Below, piece after piece: positions 17,385 through 25,773 of a DNA stretch of 64,000 bases. Location of the stretch: positions 648,449-712,448 of the forward strand of contig NZ_NOLJ01000002.1 in assembly GCF_002246015.1 (NCBI RefSeq). Direction: 5' to 3'. The first letter of the stretch is position 1; each line of letters starts with the position of its first letter. The stretch is from Nostoc sp. 'Peltigera membranacea cyanobiont' 210A. Lineage in GTDB: Bacteria; Cyanobacteriota; Cyanobacteriia; Cyanobacteriales; Nostocaceae. A program made the translations under genes and the position numbers. Below the pieces are notes generated by a model. The model was not told the DNA's origin and ran no database searches. It worked only from the letters and a program-made list of their open reading frames with translations.

Positions 17385-17422
17385 TTGAAAAATTTCGAGT
17401 GAAAAATTTTTCTTACCAAACT

Positions 17423-17541
17423 TAGGACTTACGCAATACTGTATTATTCTTCTCTGGGAGACACTGCGCGTTGGCGTCAGCCTCTGACAGAGAAGGAGGT
17501 TCGATAAATTAAGCTTTTTAGCTATTTTTGCGTAAGTCCTA
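17423..17541. mobile_element. MITE, 119 bp, with 5-bp target duplication
   Basis: The termini are a perfect 14-bp inverted repeat, TAGGACTTACGCAA (17423-17436) and TTGCGTAAGTCCTA (17528-17541), bounded by AAACT on both sides (17418-17422 and 17542-17546). A second inverted repeat, TTCTCTG with CAGAGAA, lies inside. It has no coding capacity and would need a transposase supplied from elsewhere in the genome. Confidence 0.85.
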
Positions 17542-17666
17542 AAACTCATAAATTTAGGGATGACTGATCTGGTATTATCACTTGAACTAACTAGAAGCAG
17601 CTCAAGTCCTAAAATTATGAATTTGTCACAATAAATAGGTGACTTTTGCTAAAATTTCTAGCTAAT

Positions 17667-17697
17667 GCCCTTTTTGAAGTCTGAAATGGGCTTTTTA
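17667..17697 (+). terminator. terminator-like hairpin upstream of the RNA candidate
   Basis: GCCC (17667-17670) and GGGC (17688-17691) enclose TTT/AAA pairs, followed by TTTTTA. It could terminate ftsY read-through and isolate the structured RNA that follows. Confidence 0.5.
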
Positions 17698-17729
17698 AAT
17701 GTAGCAGCACGGTATTTAGTTGCGACATA

Positions 17730-17915
17730 ATCCCCTAGACTTTCATCTTGCAGCAATTGAAAAGGGAATCGAGACGCTCACCCCCACAAATACAACTCTA
17801 TTGTGGGATAGACAGCAGTGCCAATGGTGAGCAGTGCGTTGGGGAACCAGCGCGGGTGATTTCAGCGCTGCTGGAGGTTTATTTCTCCATAGGTGTTTGG
17901 TGTTGGCTATGGTGA
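17730..17915 (+). ncRNA. structured RNA, probable 6S RNA
   Basis: The region folds as a rod. An outer stem can form from CCTA, ATCTT and CAGCA (17734-17755) with TGCTG, GAGGT and TAGG (17869-17893). Next is a large bubble whose 3' strand carries a hairpin, CAGCGC (17848-17853) with GCGCTG (17865-17870). The apical arm is GCTCACC (17776-17782) with GGTGAGC (17826-17832), capped by CCCACAA (17783-17789) with TTGTGGG (17801-17807). This closing stem, central bubble and apical arm is the 6S RNA design; TTGTGGG followed by TGGTGAGC also resembles the E. coli apical region. 6S RNA binds RNA polymerase holoenzyme. A CATAAT box lies at 17726-17731. The ends are estimates. Confidence 0.5.
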
Positions 17916-18641
17916 CTTACTCGTGCAACGTCTATCGAGAGGTTGGAATTCTGATGGTTAAATGAAAACACTCTTTCTGACTTTTGACTTAAAGTTCTTA
18001 GAAGATATTTCTTCTATTTTTAGTGTCATCTCTTTTATTCATATCTTACACTTACCAAATGACTCACCCCTAAAATAAATTACAGGCGAATGGTTTAACT
18101 CTGTTACATCTGACTAAAAAGATAGAGTCACTTCACTTTTATCTTGTTTTGATGGGTTTAAGTTTTGCACCTTCAGCAACTCAAAATTCGCAAAACGAGA
18201 AATTAAAAATGGAAAAGCTCAATTTTGGCGATTATCCCAGCGATTATGGTATACAAATTAAGTATTTGAAAACTTATTTACATATTCTCAGGTGTGGAAA
18301 CGAGTGTAATTCTGTTTTTGAGCAAATCAAGCTCGATTTGAGCGCTTATAGAGGTTTTTACTCAAAAAACTTCTAGTCTCCTAGTTGCTTCTGCCCAAAA
18401 ACGTCCCTCTGAGAGCGTTATAAATTATTCTTTGAATAAAGTATTTTTATGACTTTAGAGATATGCTTTGGTAATTAAGTTATGAAAAAATGAAAAGCTT
18501 TCTGATATATCAGCAAAACTAGTAATTTTTACGGGTAGAATTTGGACTAAAAATACATGATTTGAAATTACTAATATTCCATCAGAAATACAATAAGCAA
18601 ATAAAATACTTATAAAATTTGCCTGTTACGTCTTTATACTC

Positions 18642-18681
18642 TTGCTAAAATGGCAAGTCTTGCCTAAATATGGTTTAGCAA
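18642..18681 (+). promoter_or_regulatory. nested inverted repeat upstream of the phosphatase gene
   Basis: TTGCTAAA (18642-18649) pairs with TTTAGCAA (18674-18681) and encloses GGCAAG-T-CTTGCC (18652-18664). It lies about 60 bp before the GTG start of the gene at 18744 and could be an operator or a leader hairpin. Confidence 0.45.
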
Positions 18682-18743
18682 TGCCAAAGCCAAAAGATTT
18701 ATAAATCATCTAAAATCTGCCAATATAAAGTGCAATAATACCC

Positions 18744-20135
18744 GTGCCTGTGTCTCAACTGCCCTCTCAACCCACTGATAATAATAGTAGTGCCGCGACG
18801 GATGTCACACCAGTCGTGGCACTCAAAGAACTCGTGGCAAGGTTGCACCGGGAACAGAACAAAATTCAAGATTTGCTAAGTTCTTTAGGATTTGCCCTGA
18901 GAAGTTTCAATAATTTGAATCAGTTTTTGGAACTGATTCCGCTGATGGCAACAAGAGTGACAGATGCAGACGGTAGTGCCCTGTTTCTCTACAAACCTAA
19001 TGGTCAAGTCAGGTTAGAACAGTTACACTGGCAAGATAGTGGCCAGCGCAAGAATATCCGCAAAGCGCTAGAAATAGCCAGTAGTCAAATCACGCTTTTG
19101 CCCAATACTGCTCCCCTAGCCAATGCCACGGGGATTTTGGATGACCAGATGCATCGCTATTTAGGGCCAGATGTGCAAATCTTTGGTACGGCGATTCTGG
19201 TAAAGCATACAGAACGGGGATGGCTATATGTCTTGAGCCGCGATCCAGAATATAGTTGGACAGAAACCAGGCAAAAGTTAGTTAGGTTAGTGGCAGACCA
19301 AACAGCAGTAGCGATCGAAAACGATGAACTAGCTGTAGAACTAAGAAAAAAAGAACGCCTAGACCAAGAACTAGAAATTGGCGCAGAAATCCAACGGCGA
19401 CTTCTACCACGTCAATGCCCCACAATTCCTGGTGCAGTCCTGGCTGCACGGTGTAAACCTGCCAATCGCGTCGGTGGAGACTATTACGACTTTATTGCTA
19501 CCAATCATAATAAGATTCAGCCCAAGCTCAAAGGTGGCAGCGAAACTAGTCGCTGGGGTTTGGTTATTGGAGATGTCATGGGCAAAGGTGTCCCCGCTGG
19601 GCTGATTATGACGATGATGCGGGGAATGCTACGGGGAGAAGTGCTACATGGTAATTCCCCAGCCGGAATTCTACAAAACTTAAATAGAGTTATGTATGCG
19701 GATTTGGAAAATTCCCACCGCTTTGTAACGCTATTTTACTCAGAATATAACCCTTACAGCCGAATTCTGTCTTATAGCAATGCGGCACACAATCCTCCCT
19801 TATGGTGGCACGCAGCGACAAAAACTGTCAGCCGTTTAGATACTTTGGGAATGTTAATCGGTTTGGATGCTAACAGCCAATATGAAGATGCCCAGGCACA
19901 GTTAGAGCCTGGGGATACAATTATCTACTATACAGATGGCTTAACCGATGCCGCTGCTGCTGGTGGCGATCGCTTCGATGAAGACAATTTTGTTGCTGGC
20001 TTCAATACGGCTTGTAAATACTGCAATGGGCCAGAGGAGATTGTGGATTACCTATTTGACCAAGTTCAGCAATTCATCGGTGCTGATAAACAAAACACTG
20101 ATGATATGACACTAGTTGTTCTGCAAATTTTATAA
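18744..20135 (+). CDS. GAF-PP2C (RsbU/SpoIIE-type) serine phosphatase
   Basis: The 463-residue protein begins at GTG. Residues about 60-200 form a GAF-like sensor domain (VTDADGSALFLY, WLYVLSRDPEYSWTE), a short helix EIGAEIQRRLLPRQ links to the PP2C_SIG domain, and the metal-binding aspartates lie in RVGGDYYDF, IGDVMGKGVPA, YYTDGLTDA and TDDMTLVVL. Such phosphatases dephosphorylate STAS-domain anti-anti-sigma proteins in partner-switching systems. LLPRQ before GGDYYD is diagnostic for the RsbU group. No STAS or kinase partner lies nearby, so its target is unlinked. The ligand of the GAF domain is unknown. Confidence 0.92.
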   Translation: MPVSQLPSQPTDNNSSAATDVTPVVALKELVARLHREQNKIQDLLSSLGFALRSFNNLNQFLELIPLMATRVTDADGSALFLYKPNGQVRLEQLHWQDSGQRKNIRKALEIASSQITLLPNTAPLANATGILDDQMHRYLGPDVQIFGTAILVKHTERGWLYVLSRDPEYSWTETRQKLVRLVADQTAVAIENDELAVELRKKERLDQELEIGAEIQRRLLPRQCPTIPGAVLAARCKPANRVGGDYYDFIATNHNKIQPKLKGGSETSRWGLVIGDVMGKGVPAGLIMTMMRGMLRGEVLHGNSPAGILQNLNRVMYADLENSHRFVTLFYSEYNPYSRILSYSNAAHNPPLWWHAATKTVSRLDTLGMLIGLDANSQYEDAQAQLEPGDTIIYYTDGLTDAAAAGGDRFDEDNFVAGFNTACKYCNGPEEIVDYLFDQVQQFIGADKQNTDDMTLVVLQIL

Positions 20136-20706
20136 TCATTGGGCATTTATGCTCGGTCAAGTCATGAGTCAATGCTTGAGTTTATGGTGACAGAGGATTC
20201 ACTACAGTGATTCCACTAAATTTAATTTTTTATTTATTTTTATTTGAATTTCTGTAGCGATCGCCCAAATGATTGTACATCAAGCTTTTTTGGTAACTTG
20301 TTTGTATTTAGCCTTTAGGATAATACATAAAAAATGATCCTTAGAATACTTTTCCGTTTAATTAAAAACTATATATTTTGCACATCTAGCACAGTAGGAA
20401 ACGCCAAGGGGGAGAGCAGGTAAAAGGTAAAATGTACAAGGTAAAAAGTAAAAGGTAAATTTACTTCTTCATTTTTGCTTTCTTTCTATCCTTGTGACGC
20501 AAGCATTTGGTCTGCTCCCTTTTGGCGTTTTAATTTTTCTTTCTCCGCCGTAGCAAGTTCACAACAGCTACGACGGAGTTTTGCTTTCTTTATTTCTTCG
20601 TCCTAGATTTGCTTTTTTAAACTTCCTTGATATTTAAGGTGAAAGCCTTCATTTAATGATTTGTCAAGATATTTCTGAAAATATTTTAGATGAAGAATTT
20701 AGATTG
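20136..20706. other. gap between convergent genes
   Basis: 571 bp between the phosphatase and ankyrin genes. It contains GGTAAAA-type short repeats (about 20421-20458) and the terminator hairpin at 20543-20585; nothing else is recognised. Confidence 0.6.
20543..20585 (+). terminator. strong terminator hairpin
   Basis: CTCCGCCGTAGC (20543-20554) pairs with GCTACGACGGAG (20567-20578) with one mismatch and is followed by TTTTGCTTTCTTT. It lies between convergent genes, with the T run on the plus strand, but about 400 bp after the phosphatase stop. Confidence 0.7.
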
Positions 20707-21990
20707 CTATTCTTGCGCCCCAGCTTTTTGCAGACTCCGCACCACATTTTTATAACCATTAAATTCTGCAATCATTAAAGCAGTATAACCGCCCCGATTT
20801 TTTAAATTCACATCTGCCCCAGCTTGGAGTAATAACTGCAAAATTTCGTCATAACCTGCTGAGGCAGCCCACATCAATGATGTGGCTCTCGCTGAGTCTT
20901 GAAAATTCACATCTGCCCCCTTTGCCAGCAGCAAATGTACGATCTCTTTGTGTTTGCGTTCGGTTGCCTTAATCAAAGCAGTTTTGCCATCATCCCCTGG
21001 AATGTTGACATCAGCACCATAGTCTAACAACACTTGCACCGTTTGGATGTGTCCCTGTGATGCAGCCAACGTCAAAGGAACTTCACCAAGATTTTTCCCA
21101 TTTATATCTCCGCCAGAACCTAGCAGTGCCTCGACAATTTGGCTATGTCCCTGCAATGCTGCTACAAGTAGTGGTGTATCGCCCAGGTGGTTGCTAATTT
21201 GGACATCTGCACCCCTGTTAAGTAATATTTGTACGACATCAATGTAGCCTTCCACAACGGCAAGGTGTAAGGCAGTTTCACCATCTCGATCTTGAAGATT
21301 GATCTGGGCACCTCGATCTAGTAAAGCTGCTGCGATCGCACTGTGTCCAGCCGCTGCGGCGGCCGATAGGGCAGTTCCACCATCAGCGTTTTTCACATTC
21401 ACATCAGCCTCTGCCGCTAGCAGTGCTTCCACAATCTCCAAATGTCCCAAGTCTGCTGCTAGCATTAAAAGTGTCTCACCCTCCTCATCTGGGATATTGA
21501 CATCGACACCAGTTTGGAGAATTGCTTGTAAAACTTCTATTTTTCCCTGCTTAACGGCAAGTTTCAACGCCGTATCATCATCTTTATCAGCGATATTAAC
21601 TTGGGCACCAGCAGCCAATAAAACTCGCACTACATCAATGTTACCTTTGAGTACTGCTGCCATTAAAGCTGTACTGCCATCTTCATTAGTGGCATTGACA
21701 TCCGCACCTCTAGATAGTAAAAGTTGCAAAATGTCAAGCTGTTTGGCACTAGCCGCCAACATCAAAGCCGTCAAACCATAGAGTTTTCTCGGCAAGTTGA
21801 TATTTGCCCCAGCATCCAGAAGCGATCGCACAATTTCGGTGTAACCTAAATTGGCAGCAAACATTAACGCCGTGGTGCCTTGGCGATCGCACGCGTCCAC
21901 CCTCGCACCAGCAGCTAGTAGCGCACACAGCCCCTTGATATCACCACTTTTAGCAGCTTTGAGCAGCAAAGTATCGTTGTTTTCAGTCAT
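20707..21990 (-). CDS. ankyrin-repeat protein, 13 repeats
   Basis: The 427-residue protein from the ATG at 21990 (MTENNDTLLLKAAKSG) is composed almost entirely of 33-residue ankyrin repeats; I count 13, with the consensus TALMLAA, GHxEIVxxLLxAGADVN. No signal peptide, membrane segment or other domain is present. It is a solenoid for protein binding in the cytoplasm. The frame extends upstream to 22032, but those 14 residues do not fit the repeat pattern. Partners are unknown and the neighbouring genes give no hint. Confidence 0.95.
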   Translation of the reverse strand: MTENNDTLLLKAAKSGDIKGLCALLAAGARVDACDRQGTTALMFAANLGYTEIVRSLLDAGANINLPRKLYGLTALMLAASAKQLDILQLLLSRGADVNATNEDGSTALMAAVLKGNIDVVRVLLAAGAQVNIADKDDDTALKLAVKQGKIEVLQAILQTGVDVNIPDEEGETLLMLAADLGHLEIVEALLAAEADVNVKNADGGTALSAAAAAGHSAIAAALLDRGAQINLQDRDGETALHLAVVEGYIDVVQILLNRGADVQISNHLGDTPLLVAALQGHSQIVEALLGSGGDINGKNLGEVPLTLAASQGHIQTVQVLLDYGADVNIPGDDGKTALIKATERKHKEIVHLLLAKGADVNFQDSARATSLMWAASAGYDEILQLLLQAGADVNLKNRGGYTALMIAEFNGYKNVVRSLQKAGAQE

Positions 21991-22186
21991 GAATGAGATC
22001 CCACGCAGGGGGTTTTGTTCGTCTACCCTCAAAATTTAGTCTGAGATTGTTTATCCACTTTGGCAAGAGGGCGAAGCAAAATAGTCCGGGGAGATGGGGA
22101 AGTCTCTTTTAATTTGTGCAACTTTAAGCACAGAAAATAGAGTTATGCTAATTTTTATGAAGATTTAATCATTAGGCGAGAACACG

Positions 22187-22657
22187 ATGAGTCTAGAACT
22201 TTCTACGTCGGTGAAATATTGGCTGAACTTCTTCCATCCGGTGCTGATGTGGGCGCTATTAGTACTCTCAATTTATGCTGCCTATTTAGGACTGCAATTG
22301 CAGCGTACCAGAAATGCTCAGGGGGAAGAAAAAAAAGAATTGATTAAAGGTAAATATAACGTCAGACACTACCAAATCGGGTCTATACTCCTAGCTTTGA
22401 TGGTGGCAGGTGCGATCGGCGGGATGGCTGTCACTTACATTAATAACCAAAAGTTATTTGTCGGGCCTCACCTACTAGCAGGACTGGGTATGACAGGTTT
22501 GATTGCATTTTCTGCTGCCTTGTCCCCTTATATGCAAAAAGGGGCAAATTGGGCACGTGCAACTCATATTTTAATAAATTTCACGCTTTTGGGACTTTTT
22601 GCTTGGCAGGCTGTTACTGGCGTGCAAATTGTCCAAAAAATTCTCACTCAAGCATAG
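22187..22657 (+). CDS. DUF4079 membrane protein
   Basis: The 156-residue protein has four membrane segments (about residues 17-37, 62-82, 92-112 and 125-148). Histidines at FFHPVLMW, RHYQIGS, GPHLLAG and THILINF sit near segment ends, like a small b-type cytochrome; haem binding is only a suggestion. DUF4079 proteins are widespread in cyanobacteria and plastid lineages. It is monocistronic and ends at a perfect palindrome. Confidence 0.83.
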   Translation: MSLELSTSVKYWLNFFHPVLMWALLVLSIYAAYLGLQLQRTRNAQGEEKKELIKGKYNVRHYQIGSILLALMVAGAIGGMAVTYINNQKLFVGPHLLAGLGMTGLIAFSAALSPYMQKGANWARATHILINFTLLGLFAWQAVTGVQIVQKILTQA

Positions 22658-22667
22658 TTAGCAAAGC

Positions 22668-22691
22668 AGGGTAGCACAATTGTGCTACCCT
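22668..22691. terminator. perfect 24-bp palindrome, bidirectional terminator
   Basis: AGGGTAGCACAA and TTGTGCTACCCT form an uninterrupted palindrome between the convergent DUF4079 and DUF1997 genes. It lacks a long T run, but its place between 3' ends suits a bidirectional terminator or RNA-stabilising hairpin. Confidence 0.6.
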
Positions 22692-22738
22692 ACAAACGTA
22701 TAAATAATTTGGATTTATTGATTTTTTAGAAATCCCTA

Positions 22739-23410
22739 TCAACGCTTTTGCTTAGAATTAGCAGGAAAGGGTATTCCCAAAGATTTATGAAAATCTTCCT
22801 GAACTTTGCGAGTTAAGCGGCGGGAGACTTGGCGGACAATTTGATTAAGTAAGCGATCGCCTGTAGATTGAATTATAGACTTGGGTAATCGCTGAATAAA
22901 TCGGGGAAAGTGAAGATAAACTATCAAATCCAATTCCCATTCAACTTTTGTAACTTCGGCAATACTACTGCAAGCATCGTTTCCGATTAACTGTAGAGAT
23001 GCCCGATAATCTACGTCATAACCAGGCGGCTGGTAGTCAGGAATGGGGATTGTACGAATGCGGTAAATACCCTCTTCTGGGGGCAACAATTCCAAACCTA
23101 TTTTCGGTTCTACTTCATAACCGAAAGAACCAAAACGACCAATTGTTAAAGCATAGCCATTTTCCCCAAGTGATTGTACCTTCATGGGTTCAGCACAGCG
23201 CGAAAACCATGAGGAGTGAGAATTGAGATACTCAGCAACCTTCTCTACTGGAGCAGCCATTTCCATAAAATCTTGATAACGACCGTAAAATTTTGTCAGC
23301 GTCGCTACATTTGGTTCTGTTAATGTGTCCTCGGCTTCTTGGCTGGAGGCTACAGGTAAAACTGCTTCTGTTATTTCCCAGGATTTATATTCGCCTTTTC
23401 TTGAAAGCAT
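22739..23410 (-). CDS. DUF1997 protein
   Basis: This is a 223-residue soluble protein. Features of the DUF1997 family are FYGRYQDFMEMAAPVEKVAEYLNSHSSWFSRCAEPM, IGRFGSFGYEVEPKIGLELLPPEEG and the C-terminal basic helix SRRLTRKVQEDFHKSLGIPFP. The family has a START-like, lipid- or pigment-binding look and is shared by cyanobacteria and plastids, but its function is unknown to me. It converges on the DUF4079 gene and is followed by a GATTTTTTAGAAATCC hairpin. Confidence 0.82.
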   Translation of the reverse strand: MLSRKGEYKSWEITEAVLPVASSQEAEDTLTEPNVATLTKFYGRYQDFMEMAAPVEKVAEYLNSHSSWFSRCAEPMKVQSLGENGYALTIGRFGSFGYEVEPKIGLELLPPEEGIYRIRTIPIPDYQPPGYDVDYRASLQLIGNDACSSIAEVTKVEWELDLIVYLHFPRFIQRLPKSIIQSTGDRLLNQIVRQVSRRLTRKVQEDFHKSLGIPFPANSKQKR

Positions 23411-23588
23411 AAATGCATTACTGTATATTTTGGCGTTAGTCTATATTAATGATTCCCCACACACCTGGGTCATTTCGCATTCAGATCCCATTTTGACCGA
23501 AACCTCATTAATCTGCGATCGACTCCATAGAATTACTAAAATAAAGAACTGAACAAGCACACAATAGTTTCCCAGGATAGCATTTATC

Positions 23589-24245
23589 ATGAAAGCATTT
23601 GTAGCAGGGGCAACAGGTGAAACAGGTCGCCGGATTGTGCAAGAATTGATTGCGCGGAATATTCCCGTCCGAGCCTTGGTGCGGGATATAGAGAAAGCTA
23701 GGGCTATTCTGTCTCCTGAAGCCGAATTAGTGGTAGGTGATGTATTACAACCAGAAAGTTTAACTGCTGCCTTGGGAGATAGCACAATTCTGTTGGTTGC
23801 GACTGGGGCAAAACCTAGCTTTGACCCCACTGGCCCCTATAAAGTGGATTTTGAAGGGACTAAAAATTTAGTAAATGCTGCTAAGGCAAAGGGAATTGAA
23901 CATCTGATCTTAGTTTCTTCTTTGTGTACTTCCCGCCTTTTCCATCCGCTAAACTTGTTTTGGCTAATTTTGTTGTGGAAAAAACAAGCTGAAGAGTATA
24001 TTCAGAAAAGCGGTCTTACTTATACGATTGTGCGGCCTGGTGGGTTGAAGAATGAAGACAACTCCGACCGCATAGTGATGCAGAGTGCAGATACACTGTT
24101 TGATGGTAGTATTCCCAGACAGAAAGTCGCCCAAGTTGCTGTTGAGGCGCTGTTTGAAGCAGATGCACGCAATAAAATTGTCGAAATTATTGCCAAACCT
24201 GAAGCAGCCTCAAAAAGCTTTAAGGAGCTATTTCAGCAGTGCTGA
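23589..24245 (+). CDS. atypical SDR / NAD(P)H-binding protein (TIC62-like)
   Basis: The 218-residue Rossmann protein has the nucleotide-binding GATGETGRR at residues 7-15, then RALVRD, VVGDVLQPESL, VDFEGTKNLVNAAK and TIVRPGGL. The catalytic YxxxK is not well preserved, as usual for atypical SDRs of the NmrA/TIC62/Ycf39 type. These act as redox sensors, chaperone-like assembly factors or reductases. Length is standard for the single-domain form. It is divergent from the DUF1997 gene, and the precise substrate cannot be given. Confidence 0.85.
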   Translation: MKAFVAGATGETGRRIVQELIARNIPVRALVRDIEKARAILSPEAELVVGDVLQPESLTAALGDSTILLVATGAKPSFDPTGPYKVDFEGTKNLVNAAKAKGIEHLILVSSLCTSRLFHPLNLFWLILLWKKQAEEYIQKSGLTYTIVRPGGLKNEDNSDRIVMQSADTLFDGSIPRQKVAQVAVEALFEADARNKIVEIIAKPEAASKSFKELFQQC

Positions 24246-24403
24246 TATTTCCACAAGATTTTATTGCTTCTGTCTCTTATTCTCATCCCCAAGATAATCG
24301 GCTCGCATTTTCATGAAAAAGTGATGCCTACAAACTTTTCCATTAGCTTGCATTATCTAAATTGGCTGACCTTTGATTTAACTCACTAAAGCGATCGCTC
24401 TAT

Positions 24404-25039
24404 CTACTCTGCAAGGGCTTGTTCCCAAATTGGCAGATCCTCCGGTCGGTCAACATCAGCTAAGGGCAATAAGTCCACGTATGACAAACTAAGTTCCTGG
24501 GCAATATCCACGGTTTTCTGGAATACTTGAGCAGTTCCCCACTCGATATCAACGAATAGCTCCGGGATGGGTTGGCGCAAACCAATTAAGTAATATCCAC
24601 CATCGATCGCAGGGCCAAGTACAAGGTCAAAGTCGTGTAACTTCTCAAAGGCTGTTGCTAAAATCTGGGCATTCATTCCAGGACAATCTGTGCCAATGAT
24701 AGTTACTTTTTCTGCACCAGATTGAAAAGCATCAAAAAGCGATCGCGCCATCCGCAAACCTAGATCGCCTTCACCTTGAGACTGGTAAACTAAATCTAAC
24801 CCCAGCCAGTCTTGCATAAGTTGCGAATCGCCACCTGCAAACCGCACTTCCACAGATATGTCAATGGCTTTTTGCAATTCTTGAACCTGAAATATTGTAT
24901 GCTCAGTCATTTCCCGTTGAAGATTGGCAGCACCAACATCTCCCAAAGCAGGTATCAATCGGGTTTTTGTCCTACCTGGTTCTGGATAACGGGTGAAAAT
25001 AATCAGGTGCTGTTTTGGGCTTGCTGGTAAGTTCAGCAC
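24404..25039 (-). CDS. DUF2064/TIGR04282 glycosyltransferase-like protein
   Basis: The 211-residue GT-A fold protein has FTRYPEPGRTKTRLIPALG at the N-terminus, VTIIGTDCPGMNAQIL with the acidic metal-binding region and LGPAIDGGYYLIGL. This is the TIGR04282 family, often found with arsenosugar biosynthesis genes or with GT2 enzymes. It lies 30 bp downstream of a pseudopilin gene of the hps locus, on the same strand, so it could be the last gene of that transcript and act on a nucleotide sugar. No arsenic methyltransferase gene is nearby. Confidence 0.83.
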   Translation of the reverse strand: MLNLPASPKQHLIIFTRYPEPGRTKTRLIPALGDVGAANLQREMTEHTIFQVQELQKAIDISVEVRFAGGDSQLMQDWLGLDLVYQSQGEGDLGLRMARSLFDAFQSGAEKVTIIGTDCPGMNAQILATAFEKLHDFDLVLGPAIDGGYYLIGLRQPIPELFVDIEWGTAQVFQKTVDIAQELSLSYVDLLPLADVDRPEDLPIWEQALAE

Positions 25040-25069
25040 ACAATACCTTGTTTAACAACTAAAAATATT

Positions 25070-25720
25070 TTAATAGCAATACTTGTCGTTTTCGTTGGCT
25101 CTAGCATGATCTTTTCCCGTTCGCATAGCCCCCAAAATTGTAGAAACATAGACACAACGTCTAGCTTTACCACCATTCAAGCTATAGAAGGTTATCTGTC
25201 CTAATCCGCCTATAGTACACTGATTTCCAATTTCAGAGATAGGACAACCGTGATAGTTAAATAAAACTCGCCACATTTGCTGTGAAGGGTGTTTTAGTAA
25301 AGTTGTCTCCTTTTTTCCTTTATTGTTTTCCTCTTCATCAATGCGAATGTTCGGCTCCAGATTATGCCATAGGCTGCCATTGTTTTTAACAGTATCAGGA
25401 ATGAATTGTCCTGCCTCTGCTTGATGAACTGCCCATTGCACGACACCATTTTGTATGCGAAAACTGGTTTGCCTAGTTAATTTATCTTTAGTGGCTTGGC
25501 TTTGCGCTTGGCGTATAGCATAATAAACCTCATTTTGGGTAGTGTTGAGACGACGAGTCTCCACAAAAGCCAGCCAATTGGATATTCCGATCGTAGCTAA
25601 TATACCAATTAATACAATAACTACTAACATCTCTGGTAAGGTAAAACCACTGTTAGAATGATTATGCTTCAAGAGATTTTTTGCATAAACTAAAGATGGT
25701 AGATATACTAGGCTATCCAT
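25070..25720 (-). CDS. type IV pilin-like pseudopilin of the hps locus
   Basis: This 216-residue protein has a prepilin leader ending in G followed by FTLPEMLVVIVLIGILATIG, with the conserved Glu at mature position 5, a GspH-like helix and a Cys-containing globular part (CPISEIGNQC). PilD would process it. The pair RRCVYVSTILGAMRTGKDH resembles the RCVIVKTLLGSMLTAKDD of HpsD, so the two are paralogues. It follows the glycosyltransferase genes and probably helps polysaccharide export. It could correspond to HpsH of N. punctiforme; I am not sure of that name. Confidence 0.82.
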   Translation of the reverse strand: MDSLVYLPSLVYAKNLLKHNHSNSGFTLPEMLVVIVLIGILATIGISNWLAFVETRRLNTTQNEVYYAIRQAQSQATKDKLTRQTSFRIQNGVVQWAVHQAEAGQFIPDTVKNNGSLWHNLEPNIRIDEEENNKGKKETTLLKHPSQQMWRVLFNYHGCPISEIGNQCTIGGLGQITFYSLNGGKARRCVYVSTILGAMRTGKDHARANENDKYCY

Positions 25721-25773
25721 TTTTATTCTGAGAGTTTTTCAGCTAACTAGCCGTTAAACAATTTTCAGTTTGT

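Larger units (their letters stand above)
17385..18743. other. 1.36-kb gap with MITE, terminator and structured RNA
   Basis: No convincing protein gene. It holds a MITE (17423-17541), a terminator-like hairpin (17667-17697), a structured RNA candidate (17730-17915) and a double inverted repeat (18642-18681). A 75-residue frame at 18149-18376 has no ribosome site, domain or good start and is not called. 18377-18640 is AT-rich without visible features. Confidence 0.6.

Noticed and set aside
17730-17915. Cobalamin or glutamine riboswitch reading of the structured RNA
   Set aside because: No conserved B12-box or CGTTCA/GGAAGTAGG core is present, and no riboswitch-type gene follows; the rod-like fold fits 6S RNA better.
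18149-18376. 75-codon frame in the long ftsY-phosphatase gap
   Set aside because: No ribosome site, TTG/ATG tandem start, Lys/Asn/Ile-rich composition expected of AT-rich non-coding DNA.
21299-21781. 160-codon frame opposite the ankyrin gene
   Set aside because: Shadow of the repeated ankyrin codons (Ala/Ser-rich); no support for a separate gene.
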